From Selaginella tamariscina (Eukaryota > Streptophyta > Lycopodiopsida > Selaginellales > Selaginellaceae), in contig PUQB01000281.1 in NCBI GenBank assembly GCA_003024785.1, positions 248,001 to 312,000 of the forward strand: 64,000 nt of DNA. Direction: 5' to 3'. The position numbers and the translations under genes are program-made. A model generated the notes under the pieces. It saw only the letters and a list, made by a program, of their open reading frames with translations, was not told the origin of the DNA and did no database searches. Positions 32,494 through 45,469 of this stretch are shown here, piece after piece (within the stretch, counting starts at the first letter, position 1; each line of letters opens with the position of its first letter).

Positions 32494-33810
32494 TTGGAAG
32501 GGGACACATGACGCATGATCGGCTTGGCTCCAATCCTGTCTGCCACAGGGGAAGTCTGGGTAACAGTGGTTTTCCAGCTCTGGATTCTATACAGAGATCC
32601 GTCTTCTCGGATCTGGACGTAGAATTCGCAGTTCTGGATGACTCTGACACGAACGATGATCCTCCTTGGATGCGTCGACGTCCTGTTCGTGTTTGAGGGG
32701 ATCCACTGCAACTGGAGTACCCAGATGAGGGCGTGCTCTAGAGAAGCTCCTGGACAAGCTATGTAACTCGACAACGCGACCTGTCGCCTTGTGAGTGATT
32801 TCACACTGCCTTGGACTGCGTCTCCTGCAAAATTCCGTGTTCCGAGGTACGTGTTGTACAGGGATCTCGCCTGCTTCATGTGCCTGGCGTACCATGCAGA
32901 GGATCTGGTGGCCTCCGGTGTGTTTCCAGTGAGAGATCCCAAGCAGCAGATTGTCGTTCTGGATTACCCACTCTATACCCCAAAGACGTGACGCAGTTCG
33001 TGTGGGACTCAAATGAGTTTTACTTCCCAATGCAGGTATAGAGAGAGAATACATATGCGTATATAACTTGTGTTTCTTTTGTTATAGGATCTCTGGCACA
33101 AGAAGCTGTTGGAATCCGACGGCATTCTTCAACACGTTTTACGAGCTGGAATCGTCACCTGTGGATGCCCTCCGTTCAGGCACACAGTGGGACCGTTGAT
33201 CATTATGCATTCCGTAGAATCTACGGTGTTCCGCAGCCAGAAGATGAGAGTGACGTATACACAAGCTGGCTAGATTCCAAACCGGAATCTTCTGTGTGTA
33301 CATCAAGCTTTGGAAGCTGGGAGTTTCTTTCCCGAAGAACAGAGCTTGCAAAGGAACTAGAAGCGAGCGGATGTAGCTTCTTGTGGGTGTTGACGATCCC
33401 TCCGTCGCACAGCAAGTCAACACTCGCTCGGACGGACTGCACCGATGCGGGTTGGTCGTGCACAGCTGGGTGAACCAACAGGAGATTCTGAAACAGCAAG
33501 CAATCGGTGCGTTTCTTACGCACTGCGATTGGAACTCTGTCATCGAGTGTGTCTGATATGTTGGCCTTTCGACCAGCCCACCGTATAGAGTAGACGGGCT
33601 GCACATCAGGGTCGAGGTTTGCGAGGACATGGAATCGTATCTGCACAGGATGTAGAACGAGTTGTGAAGGCCGCCATACAGGGAAACGAGATGAGGTCCA
33701 CTGCAAGGAAGATGAAGGAACAAGCTGCTGAGGTGTTTAAGGAGCGTGGTAGCTCCTGCATGAACTTAAAATCTTTTATCAAGAAAGCTTCTATAGCTTC
33801 AAATTAATAC
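32494..33810 (+). pseudogene. UDP-glycosyltransferase (GT1) interrupted by E
   Basis: Plant family-1 UGT, which moves sugar from a UDP-sugar to small lipophilic acceptors in the cytosol. In order: RGHMT and GLAPILSATGEVWVTVV (N-terminal domain), CLVSDFTLPWTASPAKF-like text around 32,795-32,850, YHAEDLVASGVFPVRDP (about 32,885-32,945), an intron-like gap 33,040-33,087, FFNTFYELESSPVDALRSG (about 33,130-33,185), WLDSKPESSV, FGSWEFLSRRTELAKELEAS and FLWVL (about 33,265-33,395), the PSPG-like [18 protein letters not shown] then [14 protein letters not shown] (about 33,450-33,550), where the usual THCGWNS has Asp for Gly, and the C-terminal helices GSSCMNLKSFIKKASIASN with a stop at 33807. About five frameshifts and E at its 5' end make it a pseudogene. 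Confidence 0.88.
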
Positions 33811-33987
33811 ATTCATATATTATATTACAAGTAATATTAACGGTCTAATCACTGACGACTGTAGTGTACAAAATTTAATTAATTAAGAATATTGAGATTT
33901 CACACTAGGGTTTATGCAAAATTCACACGAGACTAGAGCTTTCATGCTCGGCCACAGTCCGCATTTTGTTATTTCTGTGGAGCAGAA
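33811..33987 (+). promoter_or_regulatory. Possible promoter of the SNF2 gene
   Basis: This 177-bp AT-rich gap separates the UGT stop from the SNF2 start. It contains TTAATTAATTAAG and, at about 33,905-33,912, TAGGGTTT, the plant telo-box core found in promoters of many housekeeping genes. No clear TATA box at a set distance can be chosen. Weak evidence. Confidence 0.3.
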
Positions 33988-36900
33988 ATGGTGAGAAATT
34001 ACATGGAGGAGACGCGCAAGTTTCAAGCGGTAGGTAGTAACCCAATCCGGATACTCTCTTCTCCTGGACGACGCAGCAGTAGTGCCTCGGATCAATCAGG
34101 TAAGAGCTCCAAGATCACAGATAGCGGCAATGTATCTACCGCGCGGCATGAATCTACACGGGTTGCAGCAGATTTTCAAGTCTCGGATCACGCCTCGTCT
34201 CCAAGAAGAAGATCACTACTGCCGCCGCAAAGATCTTCGGAGAAGAAGAAGAAGTCACTAAAATCCCTACAAAGATTTGCGGAGAAGATGAGATGGCGAA
34301 AATATCTCTTTCGGCAAAGATCGTAGGAGATGACGGAATCGGTAAAATCTCTGTTTTGGATGCAAAGATCGATGAAGAAGTGGCAAAGACCGCTCTTTTG
34401 AAAGGCGGAAATAATCCGGATGAAGACGGATGTGACCAGAAGGTCGCGGCATGGATTTCGCAAGAAGAGCGGCGGCAGAAGCCGAAGGTCAAGAACAAGA
34501 TAAGCAAGCCGGCTCAGAAGCCCGATAATGAGGAGATTTTCCGATTTCCCGATAGTCTGGATATGCAGTGGGAGACACTTGAGGAGGAAAAGCAAGAAGA
34601 GGAGGAAGATGAACTCGCCCAGCTATGGCGTGATCGGACTTGGCTTTTCTGAGAGCGAGAGCTGATCGGAACCTGGTATGTCATTCTTTGCTCGTTTTAC
34701 TGCATTCCATTTTGTTTCAACGTCCTGTTTTTGCTTGTTTGGGTCTTCGGATTCCGTGTTTTGCTAGTTGGGGTTTTGAAGCTTTCTTATTTTCTGTAGA
34801 AAATGCTTCTTTTATCAAGCATTTACTTCTGCCGAATATTCATATATCGCACACACAGTATGATATAGTTCCACACTATATTTCAGTCTAATTCTCAATA
34901 ATGATTGCAGAAGCGAAATGCGGAACAACAAGACGTGGAAGAGGATTGCGAGCATGATTTCTCTTTCAAAGAAGATATTGGGAAAGTCTGCATGCTATGT
35001 GGTTGGGTAGCTCAGCTTGTGACTGGGATTTTCGAGGTGTGCAAAGTTTATTGCTATCTTAACTAAAATTCACATAGAAATATAGAAACATATACATAGA
35101 AATAGAATGTAATAGAAATATGTATGCATTCGTTATTAAACTTTAAAACCAACTTATCGTATGCAGCTACGGAGACCAACGCGACCAAGCACAAAGAAGA
35201 AACGTGTAAGTGATGACGACGATTACCTGTCCATTCCACAACTTGAGGATCAGATTGATGTAGAAATAGAGGCTCTGGTTCCCCACGAGCGTCATGCAGA
35301 AGTCTTGCATGAGCACCAGAAAGAAGGATTCCGTTTCATGTCCGAGCATCTGCTCGGCAAAAATCCACAGGGCGTGTTTCTCAATCATGCTCCGGGAACA
35401 GGTAAGTCGTTTCTGAAGTATATATATAGAAAGAGAGAAAAAGAAGGATGTATCTATGTTTGTATCTGGTTGATATTTGTGCATATAGTCATATTGTTTT
35501 GTATTGTGACATTTATTTATATACGGACTTTATGCTAAGTCATTTGAAGTTACCTTCTTTTCTTCAATGGATTTATACACATTTTAGCACATGTAAGGAT
35601 CAATGCTCATATATCTTTATAAATATAGCAGTTTAGATAGGTTTATGCGTATCAGAACATTTTTACTGTTTATGGCAAAGTGCATAAGCATTTTTGTGAA
35701 GCATTTTATACAAATTTGGCACCGCTATTCACGTTACCTGATATACAAATTATATCTATACAACATACATATGATAACTATGTAATTAGGATGGCAGTAA
35801 ATATTCCTTACAATTTGAATTTTAACAGGCAAGACGTTCCTGGTAATAAGCTTCTTAAATAGCGCTCTAATCACAGCTCCAAAGAATATGCTCCAGCAAT
35901 GGGAGAGGGAATTCAGAAACTGGGAAATCGACCCAATCAATATCTATATTCGGAACGCTGGACAGGCTTCCAAGCTTAACACGCTTTCAAAGTGGACAAA
36001 TGAAGCAGGTATCGCTAAGCTATATTTTGTGCTGTTGATTGCACATATATCTGTTATTCATTATGTAAATCATAGCTTTTCTCACATTGTTTTGGAGCAG
36101 GCGTGTTGCTTATAACGCCACAGCTTCTCTCTAAACTTATTGGTGAATCAAAGCTTAACGGAGATTTACAAGGAGATGAACCGAATGATTGTTATTTTGT
36201 CCGCGAGATGCTTCAATCCGCAGATATCTTAGTTGTTGATGAGGTATTTATGCACACATAATGTATGCCTGGCATTCAGTCATTATCATTATTATTCACG
36301 GGCATTAATATTCATGGCTCTTATATACGTTGAATTGTGTATGTATATATTGACACGATAATAATAAAAAATAAATGACTCGTAATCGAATGGCAGCTCC
36401 TAAATGGTCATCGTGCATTTGACTGTGCCAAATACAGAACATTTTTGTGCGTTGTATTGTGTGTGTGTGTTATAAGTCTGTGTACATATGCACACATGCA
36501 TACATACAACTATATGCATATATGTATATATGTACACGCTATACAGGCGCATTATGCACGCACGGAGAAGACGAGGATTTGGGACAGTTTGAAAGAAAAA
36601 AGACGCAAAGGAGGATATTCCTTTCAGGGACCGTCTTCCAGAACAACACGGACGAGCTTTTCAACTTATTTAAGCTTTGCAGGCCTAATTTCCTCTCTAA
36701 CTTCCCGGAGTTTGTTAGGTATAGTGTCCGTGTGCATTGTTATAGGATACTGAGTATTAAATGTAGGCACAATTCGAAAGTATGAAACAATATCTTTATA
36801 AGCATTATAATATTTGATTATATATGAGCCTACCTTATATGCATATGCGACATTTGTAGCCATGTACACACAGATAAATGTATACAGATGTGTTTTTCTA

Positions 36901-39303
36901 TGGTTAATGTAGTTTATGACAGGTTTGTGGAGAATTACGAAGGATATAAAACGCGAGAGGCTCTCGAAAAATATTTCTTCAGGTGAGTAAATATCCATCC
37001 GTATATATGATTGTACATGTACGTACATGTGTATGTTTATGTTTATGTTTTTTTTTGTTAAAAAACTTCGTGTTCTTAATTTCAGGGAAGAAGTTGAAAA
37101 GAAGGTTTTAGAGGAAATGAACGTACAGGTGGAAGATGTTCCTAGTGATCTTGCTGCCATCAAGATGTTCCGCAGGTTTGTTTTATAACTTTATAAACAT
37201 GTGCATGTATAACTTTATAAACATGTGCATGTTCTACTTTATAGAATGTGCGTGTATGAATATACAATCTTTTGTATTGAAATGTGCAGCAAGCTAGTGC
37301 AAGTAAATAAATGCGCGCACACAGCGCATCGCTGTGTATATGTAAATTTTTAACGGCAAAGCTATATCGTATCCCTTTTACACTTCAATTTTGACAAGCG
37401 TGTATCAAAGATCCATATGATGCGTTTGAAAAGACGTGTATCCATGTATCTATATCGTGTGTAATATATCTAAAAACACAGGTTTCTAATGAACTTGTAC
37501 TGCAGACTGACTTCATCGTTTCTTCATTGGTACGGAGGAAACGTTCTCGAGAATCTTCCGGGACTTGATGAATACATTTTGGAAGTCACGCTCTCGGACT
37601 CTCACATAGGAATGGTGAAAGCGAGAAAGTTCACAAGGCATATGGAGATGGATGGCTGGCTTGCCAGAGCATGTGTGCACCCGTGTTAGTTGTTTCGAAG
37701 AACCCGTGTACACTGCTCAGGTATATACATACATACTATAGATAGATGTTTATATATATATAATATATTGTTTATCAGGATCCTTGGGAGGGAAAAGACA
37801 GCCTTCATAATGGAGCTTCTCATGGCAGTGGGGCAGACTAAGGAACGAGTTATCATCTTCGGCCAGTTCAGGTACCCGCTCAACCTACTTCAACAGATGC
37901 TCAAGGTAATTTGCAGAAATTAATGTATATAGCTTCGTGGCTTTTGCATTTAACTATTATTACACTAACGATTGGTTATAGATATTATGCATGCATATAG
38001 ATTGATATACATTATGTTGTATATATGCATATGTTACGATTTGTAACTCCTTTCTCTTATATTCAGGAGAGATTTGGATGGTCGGACAACAATGAGCTTT
38101 TCCACATGGATGGAGATACGGAAATGGAACGCAGACAGTGGATCATAGACCAGTTTAATGCACCTAAACGCAAGGTATGGTTATAAATATAACTAAGTAC
38201 CTGTTATGTCCGTGTTTTGGAGAGAGGTCATGCAAAATGTAGAAAGTATAGATAAGATGCATAGTTAGAATACTGAATAATTTTGACTTCATCGTTTCTT
38301 CATTGGTACGGAGGAAAGGTTCTCGAGAATCTTCCGGGACTTGATGAATACATTTTGGAAGTCACGCTCTCGGACTCTCACATAGGAATGGTGAAAGCGA
38401 GAAAGTTCACAAAACATTTGGAGATGGATGGCTGGCTTGCCAGAGCATGTGTGCACCCGTGTTTAGTTGTTTCAGAAGAACCCGTGTACACTGCTCAGGT
38501 ACATACATACATACTATAGATAGATGTTTATATATATATATATATATTGTTTATCAGGATCCTTGGGAGGGGATAAAGACAGCCTTCATAATGGAGCTTC
38601 TCATGGCAGTGGGCAGACTAAGGAACGAGTTATCATCTTCGGCCAGTTCAGGTTACTTCAACAGATGCTCAAGGTAATTTGCAAAAATTAATGTATATAG
38701 CTTCGTGGCTTTTGCATTTAACTATTATTACACTAACGATTGGTTATAGATATTATGCATGCATATAGATTGATATACATATGTTATATGCATATGCTAC
38801 GATCTGTAACTCCTTTCTCTTATATTCAGGAGAGATTTGGATGGTCGGACAACAATGAGCTTTTCCACATGGATGGAGATACGGAAATGGAACGCAGACA
38901 GTGGATCATAGACCAGTTAATGCACCTAAACGCAAGGTATGGTTATAAATATAACTAAGTACCTGTTATGTCCGTGATTTGGAGAGAGGTCATGCAAAAT
39001 GTGGAAAGTATAGATAAGATAGAATATGCATAGTTAGAAAACTGTGAATAATTTTGATCACGTATACATATACGTGAAGATTGACGTGTGTGTGTATATA
39101 TATATATTGTGTTCATTATTGAATTGAGACAATTCTAATTTACAAAATTACAGAGTTTTTAATAATGTTAACTTGTTTATGATTCATCATAGGCAAAAGT
39201 TCTACTGGCTTCTACAAGAGCGTGTGGTGAAGGGATCTCATTGGTGGGCGCGTCTAGAGTTGGGATTCTTCCGTACAAACGGCATCAATTTTCCCTCATA
39301 CAG
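33988..39303 (+). CDS. SNF2 helicase of the DRD1/CLASSY type, truncated and internally duplicated
   Basis: Multi-exon gene. The DRD1/CLSY SNF2 proteins help Pol IV/V in RNA-directed DNA methylation (family knowledge). The N-terminus (33988-34674) is Lys/Glu-rich and frameshifted near 34,180. Exons fit GT-AG: 34911-35036 (CEHDFSFKEDIGKVCMLCGW, the Cys-rich lead-in), 35167-35401 and 35829-36008 (HQKEGFRFM, Walker A HAPGTGKTF, LITAPKNMLQQWEREFRNW), 36101-36243 (ADILVVDE) joined to 36547-36718 (AHYARTEKTRIWDSL, then RRIFLSGTVFQNNTDELFNL after a one-base shift in an A run), 36923-36982, 37086-37175, 37506-37720, 37779-37905 (ERVIIFGQF), 38067-38174 (DGDTEMERRQWIIDQFNAP) and 39193-39303 (VLLASTRACGEGISLVGASR, motif V). 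Motif VI is absent. Exons at 37.5-38.2 kb are duplicated at 38.3-39.05 kb. Probably a damaged gene; activity is doubtful. Confidence 0.8.
37506..39057 (+). repeat. ~770-bp tandem duplication in the SNF2 gene
   Basis: Copy 1 (about 37,510-38,283) and copy 2 (about 38,284-39,057) are nearly identical, introns included, and each covers the exons after motif III (LPGLDEYILEV, IIFGQF and the FGWSDNNELFHMDGDTEMER block). The copy-2 first exon has no splice acceptor: the text before it is AATAATTTTGACTTC, whereas copy 1 has CTGCAG. Lesions are complementary: copy 1 loses bases at CCGTGTTAG (about 37,682) and GGGAAAAGAC, copy 2 loses a G in GCAGTGGGCAG, 15 bases near 38,650, and a T in CAGTTAATGC. 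Confidence 0.9.
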
Positions 39304-39358
39304 GTAATATTGATAATATAAATTGTTATGCTTTAGGCTTAAATAGTTTATGTTGTAG

Positions 39359-40432
39359 ATAATAACGGGGATACTGTTTTTGTGCTTTATATCACCTGTT
39401 TTGGCTTTGGTTCCGTCTCCGTCTCCGGTTCTAGCTCCGTACCCAGTTCCGTCTCCGGTTCTAGCTCCGTACCCAGTTCCGTCTCCGGTTCTAGCTCCGT
39501 ATTCAGTTCCGTCTCCGGTTCTAGCTCCGTATCCAGCTCCGTCTCTGTCTCCAGTTCTAGCTCCCACTCTTGTTCCGTCTCTGGCTCCAGATTCTCTGGA
39601 TGTTTTAACTCCTCCAGATGTTCCAGCTCCAGATTCGGCTCCGGCTTCTTCTCCGGATATTTCGGCTCCTTCTCCCAATTGGAGTTCGAATGGTAAACCA
39701 GGAATGGCTCCTTCGCCGCCAAATATTCTGACTCCAGATTCGGCTCCTTCTCCTAGTTGGAGTTCGAGTGGTAAACCAGGAATACTTCCTGGTTTACCAT
39801 CGACATTACCGAGTGGTAAACCAGGAATACTTCCTGGTGGTTTACCATGGACAGTACCGACCGGACCTCGAACAGGAAACCGTGGACCAGCTATTCCATC
39901 ACCGCCTTCTCTTGCTCCCGCCCCTCCTGTTCCTGCTCCTGTCCCGGAAGTAAACTCAACAGGTTCGAATCCAAATTCAGCTCCAGGTTTGAATCTAACT
40001 CTCATTTCAGCTCCAGATTTGAATTTAAGTCCTAGTCAAGCTCCAGCTCCACAACGCCATCGCATGCGAGAGCACGATGGTATTCAACAAAGAGAAGCCC
40101 CCGTATTTGTGCCGAGTCCCAGTCCAACACTCAGTCCAGTGTCTTCTCCACTGCCGAGTCCCAATCCAACACTCAGTCCAGTGTCTTCTCCACTGCCGAG
40201 TCCCAGTCCAACACTCAATCCAGTGTCTTTTCCACCGCGGAGTCCAGTATTGAGTCCAGCACCTACTCCAATGTTGACTCCGATACCTTCAGATCTCCAG
40301 GTTGTACATCGTTATACATACACATATCTAAAGTTAATATTTGATATTTTGCAGAAATCTTGGATAAATATGGTAATTGTTTTGTTGGTCGTTCTCTTCT
40401 TATTACTTGTGATTCTTTTTGCTCATTGTTGA
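39359..40432 (+). CDS. Pro/Ser/Ala-rich frame, arabinogalactan-protein-like
   Basis: An open frame of about 357 codons beginning at a splice acceptor (GTTGTAG at 39352-39358), with no in-frame ATG; ATG-TTG-TAG lies immediately upstream. Residues 1-18 (IITGILFLCFISPVLALV) resemble a signal-peptide core. The body has PSPVLAPYPVPSPVLAPY repeats (39,400-39,560), a Ser/Pro/Gly middle with GKPGILPG, and SPSPTLSPVSSPLPSPNPTL repeats (40,110-40,240), typical AP/SP/TP glycomodules. The C-terminus is a hydrophobic run VIVLLVVLFLLLVILFAHC, like a GPI-anchor signal or membrane tail. Positions 40,301-40,354 look like a removable 54-nt intron (CAG|GTTGTA...TTGCAG). The acceptor phase also lets the SNF2 exon ending at 39303 splice in frame. 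Function is inferred from composition only. Confidence 0.55.
   Translation: MITGILFLCFISPVLALVPSPSPVLAPYPVPSPVLAPYPVPSPVLAPYSVPSPVLAPYPAPSLSPVLAPTLVPSLAPDSLDVLTPPDVPAPDSAPASSPDISAPSPNWSSNGKPGMAPSPPNILTPDSAPSPSWSSSGKPGILPGLPSTLPSGKPGILPGGLPWTVPTGPRTGNRGPAIPSPPSLAPAPPVPAPVPEVNSTGSNPNSAPGLNLTLISAPDLNLSPSQAPAPQRHRMREHDGIQQREAPVFVPSPSPTLSPVSSPLPSPNPTLSPVSSPLPSPSPTLNPVSFPPRSPVLSPAPTPMLTPIPSDLQVVHRYTYTYLKLIFDILQKSWINMVIVLLVVLFLLLVILFAHC
39770..39850. repeat. Perfect hairpin palindrome pair
   Basis: GGTAAACCAGGAA (39770-39782) and its exact complement TTCCTGGTTTACC (39786-39798) are separated by TAC. A second, near-identical hairpin follows at about 39,814-39,846 with two extra Gs in the right arm. 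They lie inside the Pro-rich frame and encode GKPGILPG-type residues on one strand. Confidence 0.9.
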
Positions 40433-40689
40433 AGCTTTCTTTTTTAATCTTTAATAAATATAGTCTTTTTAGATGTTAAAATTTATATATATATAAAACA
40501 GTTGAGTAGCCATTCCACTATATATATATATATATTGTAATATATGTTCTTCGCAGTTATAACTACATTGCAAGCATTATGTTATATATAGCTTCTATTA
40601 CTTTTAATTATGTGTCGTCCAGTCATATCTTTCATCTTCCAGTATATATCTTTCATGGTACATATTCTTCACACACACACACACACAAT

Positions 40690-42585
<1,896 letters not shown>

Positions 42586-42749
42586 CAAAAACTGATGTTA
42601 ACACTATTGTTTAAAAGAATTTGAGTTTGTTATATGGATTTCTTTAATTAAATTATATTCAAAGGTTTATTGTTTTTTAAATTTTCCTTAATAACATAAA
42701 ATATTTTATTTCAACGAGTTATGTTTATTATTTTATTATATCGTGTTTG

Positions 42750-43675
42750 GCGAAATCCTGTGTTGGCCCCAGTGGAATGAATGTTCGCTACATATATGCA
42801 ATTATCTTTCTTCTCACCAATTTGCTTGCATGGATGATCAGGGACTACAGCCATGATGCTCTGTCTTCTTTACATTGTAAGTCGAGTTTCTTTTACACAA
42901 CTCTCTCTCTCTCTCTCACACACACACACAAGCTTATGAAACATACAAAAACATAAACACACCTCTATAGATACAGAGACGAGGTCTTACGAGAGAGAGA
43001 GAAAGAGAGAGACTTAATTTAGTCACTACTGTATTGTAAAAGGGTTTTGTTTGTTACATTTCGGTGTGCGTCCGTGCGTGCGTGTTCTAATGCCTTTCTT
43101 TTGCAGACTTGAAAGGATGCCAAGGAGGTCATGATTGCTTGGTTACTGAAGGCGTTCTACGGGTCAGCCTAGGCTGCTTTGTATCCTTCGAAAACTATCA
43201 TATATATGTGTCTGTATATGTCTAGAGAGAGAGAAGTCTTCTATATTGTATATATGTTTTCAGAGAGATACTGCCTTGATTTAAGGTGTAGATATTCTTC
43301 TTCACGATGTATCTGACGACTGTTGGGACGTCAAGCCTGAGGATTTGGCACTCAGGGTGGTGGCGAGTGAAGTCTCTTTTCTGGGTGATTATAATGGTAC
43401 TGCCATTTTTCATCCCGTCAGCATTCGTTCAGATGTATGGTAAGTGCTGGGTGAACTAAAGCATTTAATAGTATTAATATATCCTCTTTGCAGGTGAAAT
43501 GGCCAGGTTCGGAGCAGGGTAAGTGAGCATCTATTATGCATATGCATGTACTTGTAAAGACATAATATGTTTTAGATATTAACATTTAACATTTATTTTT
43601 GCTGCAGTATTTTCCTAATAATTCAGCTCCTTAGTGTCATTAATTTCGTTTACTGGTGGAATGATTTCCGAAAGT
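42750..43675 (+). pseudogene. Serinc/TMS membrane-protein gene fragment
   Basis: Five plus-strand exon blocks of the Serinc family (multi-pass membrane proteins linked to serine and sphingolipid supply): 42,750-42,876 (IYAIIFLLTNLLAWMIRDYS), 43,107-43,181 (LKGCQGGHDCLVTEGVLRVS), 43,291-43,439 (FFTMYLTTVGTSSLRIW, GWWRVKSLFWVIIMVLPFFI), 43,494-43,518 and 43,608-43,675 (IFLIIQLLSVINFVYWWNDF). Exon joins fit GT-AG (43,440 GTAAGT; 43,493 CAG; 43,607 CAG), and the joined frames continue. The first hydrophobic segments and the whole C-terminal half are missing, and after FRK the donor GT is lost and a stop follows, so it is a truncated gene or a pseudogene. Confidence 0.75.
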
Positions 43676-43689
43676 AATGCACGACGTTG

Positions 43690-44880
43690 GTGAGTACATC
43701 ACACACACACACAACACACACAGTGCTAAAAGAGAAACTCTGCTGGACATAGCTTGGCAAAGAACACCATGAATGGGAGTTCTTAAACTTTCCAATTGCC
43801 TCTACAAAAGCCGAGGCACCGAGTATATCAGATGGTCAGGTATTCCCATCCTACTTACCAGTTCAATATCTGCCAGCATACACACAGACAGCAGAACTTG
43901 GACACACCCTACCAGGTTACGCAATGGTATCAGCCTCAGATACCTTTCGTAACATCTTAGCTAACCCAAGATAAAACGGGTTAATCTTCAGTGCCTGTGA
44001 CTGGAAGTAGAATAAACTTCCCCCCAAGTGTGGGTATAACTACATATGATCCCAACAGAGGGAAGAGTATCTCTGGTTACTTTATGTCCCTGTTTGATTT
44101 GAATGCCTCCACTTGTGTTCTTCCTCGGATATTAACCTCGTGTTAATACACCTCCACACATAAGCACATGCATACACGTACACACACACCTCTGCTGCAA
44201 CGACTCCTTGACAAGGTTTACATTGGAGACAACCATTTGTGAAGACCTTGCGTTTTCCGAATGATTGCTCACTGACCATGAAGGCAATGAGGAGATGGCA
44301 GCCCAGAAATAGTACAACTATGCTTTCGAAATCCTAACGCAAGCCCCGGAGGAAAGTTCCCAAGAAGCCCAACTGAATACTGGTGCTTGAGAAGTGTGCG
44401 TGTGCGCGCGTGTGTGATCTATGACCTATATGTGTGTCATGAGTGTATGCATACGTATATATGAGTATAAACCTGCTGCAGAGGCTAGCCGGGCGAAACA
44501 CTGTAATTATCCACCGTTCTTCTTTCCTGCTTCAGCCACGAGCAACTGCCGCACCTAAGTTGCCTAATGTGAGAAAAGCAGTGAGCATTCCTGCGGATCT
44601 CTTTTGCTCCAGGGACTGCTATTATTGTTCCCCTGGAATTACACACACACACACGCAAACGTACCTGCAATTATAATGGACCACATCTGACACTATCCGT
44701 AGAGATTAACCGTATTCTGTAGAAACTGAAGTGTAAGCGTCTTTGAAGTACCTAGCCAGGGGAAGCACCTGAATCCCTGACGACATGGGCGACACATACG
44801 GTGTCTCTACTCTCGTACTCGTGGTTATCGGTTACTGGGTACAAGCCATTCCGGTGCTCTCATGCTGAACGCGAAAAGTA
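43690..44880. other. No gene recognised, simple-repeat rich
   Basis: About 1.2 kb with CA/TG microsatellites (43,701-43,722; 44,150-44,190; 44,398-44,416; 44,642-44,655). A plus frame around 43,755-43,970 (LNFPIASTKAEAPSIS, then VFPSYLPVQYLPAYTQ) looks protein-like but I cannot assign it. Antisense frames here are shadows. Confidence 0.5.
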
Positions 44881-45465
44881 CCCGTCAAGTTTGTTGGAAT
44901 TGCACAGCGCCAGCGTCTTGCTCATGCTAAGAACCCTAAAACTCATAAACAATGTACAGAAGATGCCGGAGCATGTCACGGGCCAGGCAAGTATTCGAAA
45001 GGATGACGGACGAGGACGCCGTCACCTGGAACTCCCTCGTTCTAGGATACGTGGATAATGGGGAAATCTTGGTAGCTCTACACTTGTTCACCAACATGGA
45101 CTGTGAACGAACATATGTACCTCGCTGCCCTCAGCGCATGTGCAAGCTTGGGAACTGAGAGAGTGCTAGAGAGACAGGTCTTTCTTGACAAGGGAATTGC
45201 CATACACGAAGAGATTACGGCACGTAAGTACGACTCCAAACTAGCTGTGGCAAACACGCTGGTGGATATGTACAGAAAATGTAGGTGTATGTCGGTTGGT
45301 TTTCGAAGGGATGCCCCGTAAAGACGTTACATGAACCTCTCTCATTCTGGATACGTGGAGAATGGGGAAATCTCCGTAACTCTGGAGTTCTTTGTCACCG
45401 TGGACTGTGAACCAAACCTACGTCACGTTTCTTGCTGCATTAAGTCTTGCATAGGTCTGGCAATA
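44880..45465 (+). pseudogene. PLS-type pentatricopeptide repeat (PPR) fragment
   Basis: Frameshifted plus-strand PPR text: MYRRCRSMSRARQVFERM (about 44,952-45,005), DAVTWNSLVLGYVDNGE (about 45,015-45,066), then TYVAALSACASL-like text (about 45,112-45,155), GIAIHEEITARKYDSKLAVA (about 45,190-45,252) and NTLVDMYRKCRCM (about 45,254-45,290). This is the P/L/S pattern of organelle RNA-editing PPR proteins. Two or three single-base shifts split it. Only about two to three motifs remain and there is no start or C-terminal E/DYW domain, so it is a fragment. Confidence 0.75.
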
Positions 45466-45469
45466 TATA

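Noticed and set aside
36380..36435. Possible SNF2 exon reading LLNGHRAFDCAKYRTF
   Set aside because: The DEAH motif is completed by the exon starting at 36547 (AHYARTEKTRIW), so this text is intronic.
39238..40005. Minus-strand 255-codon Gly-rich frame opposite the Pro-rich ORF, and a Glu/Pro-rich minus frame at 39387-39722
   Set aside because: Both are complements of the Pro/Ser repeats; repeats with a 3n period stay open on several frames by chance.
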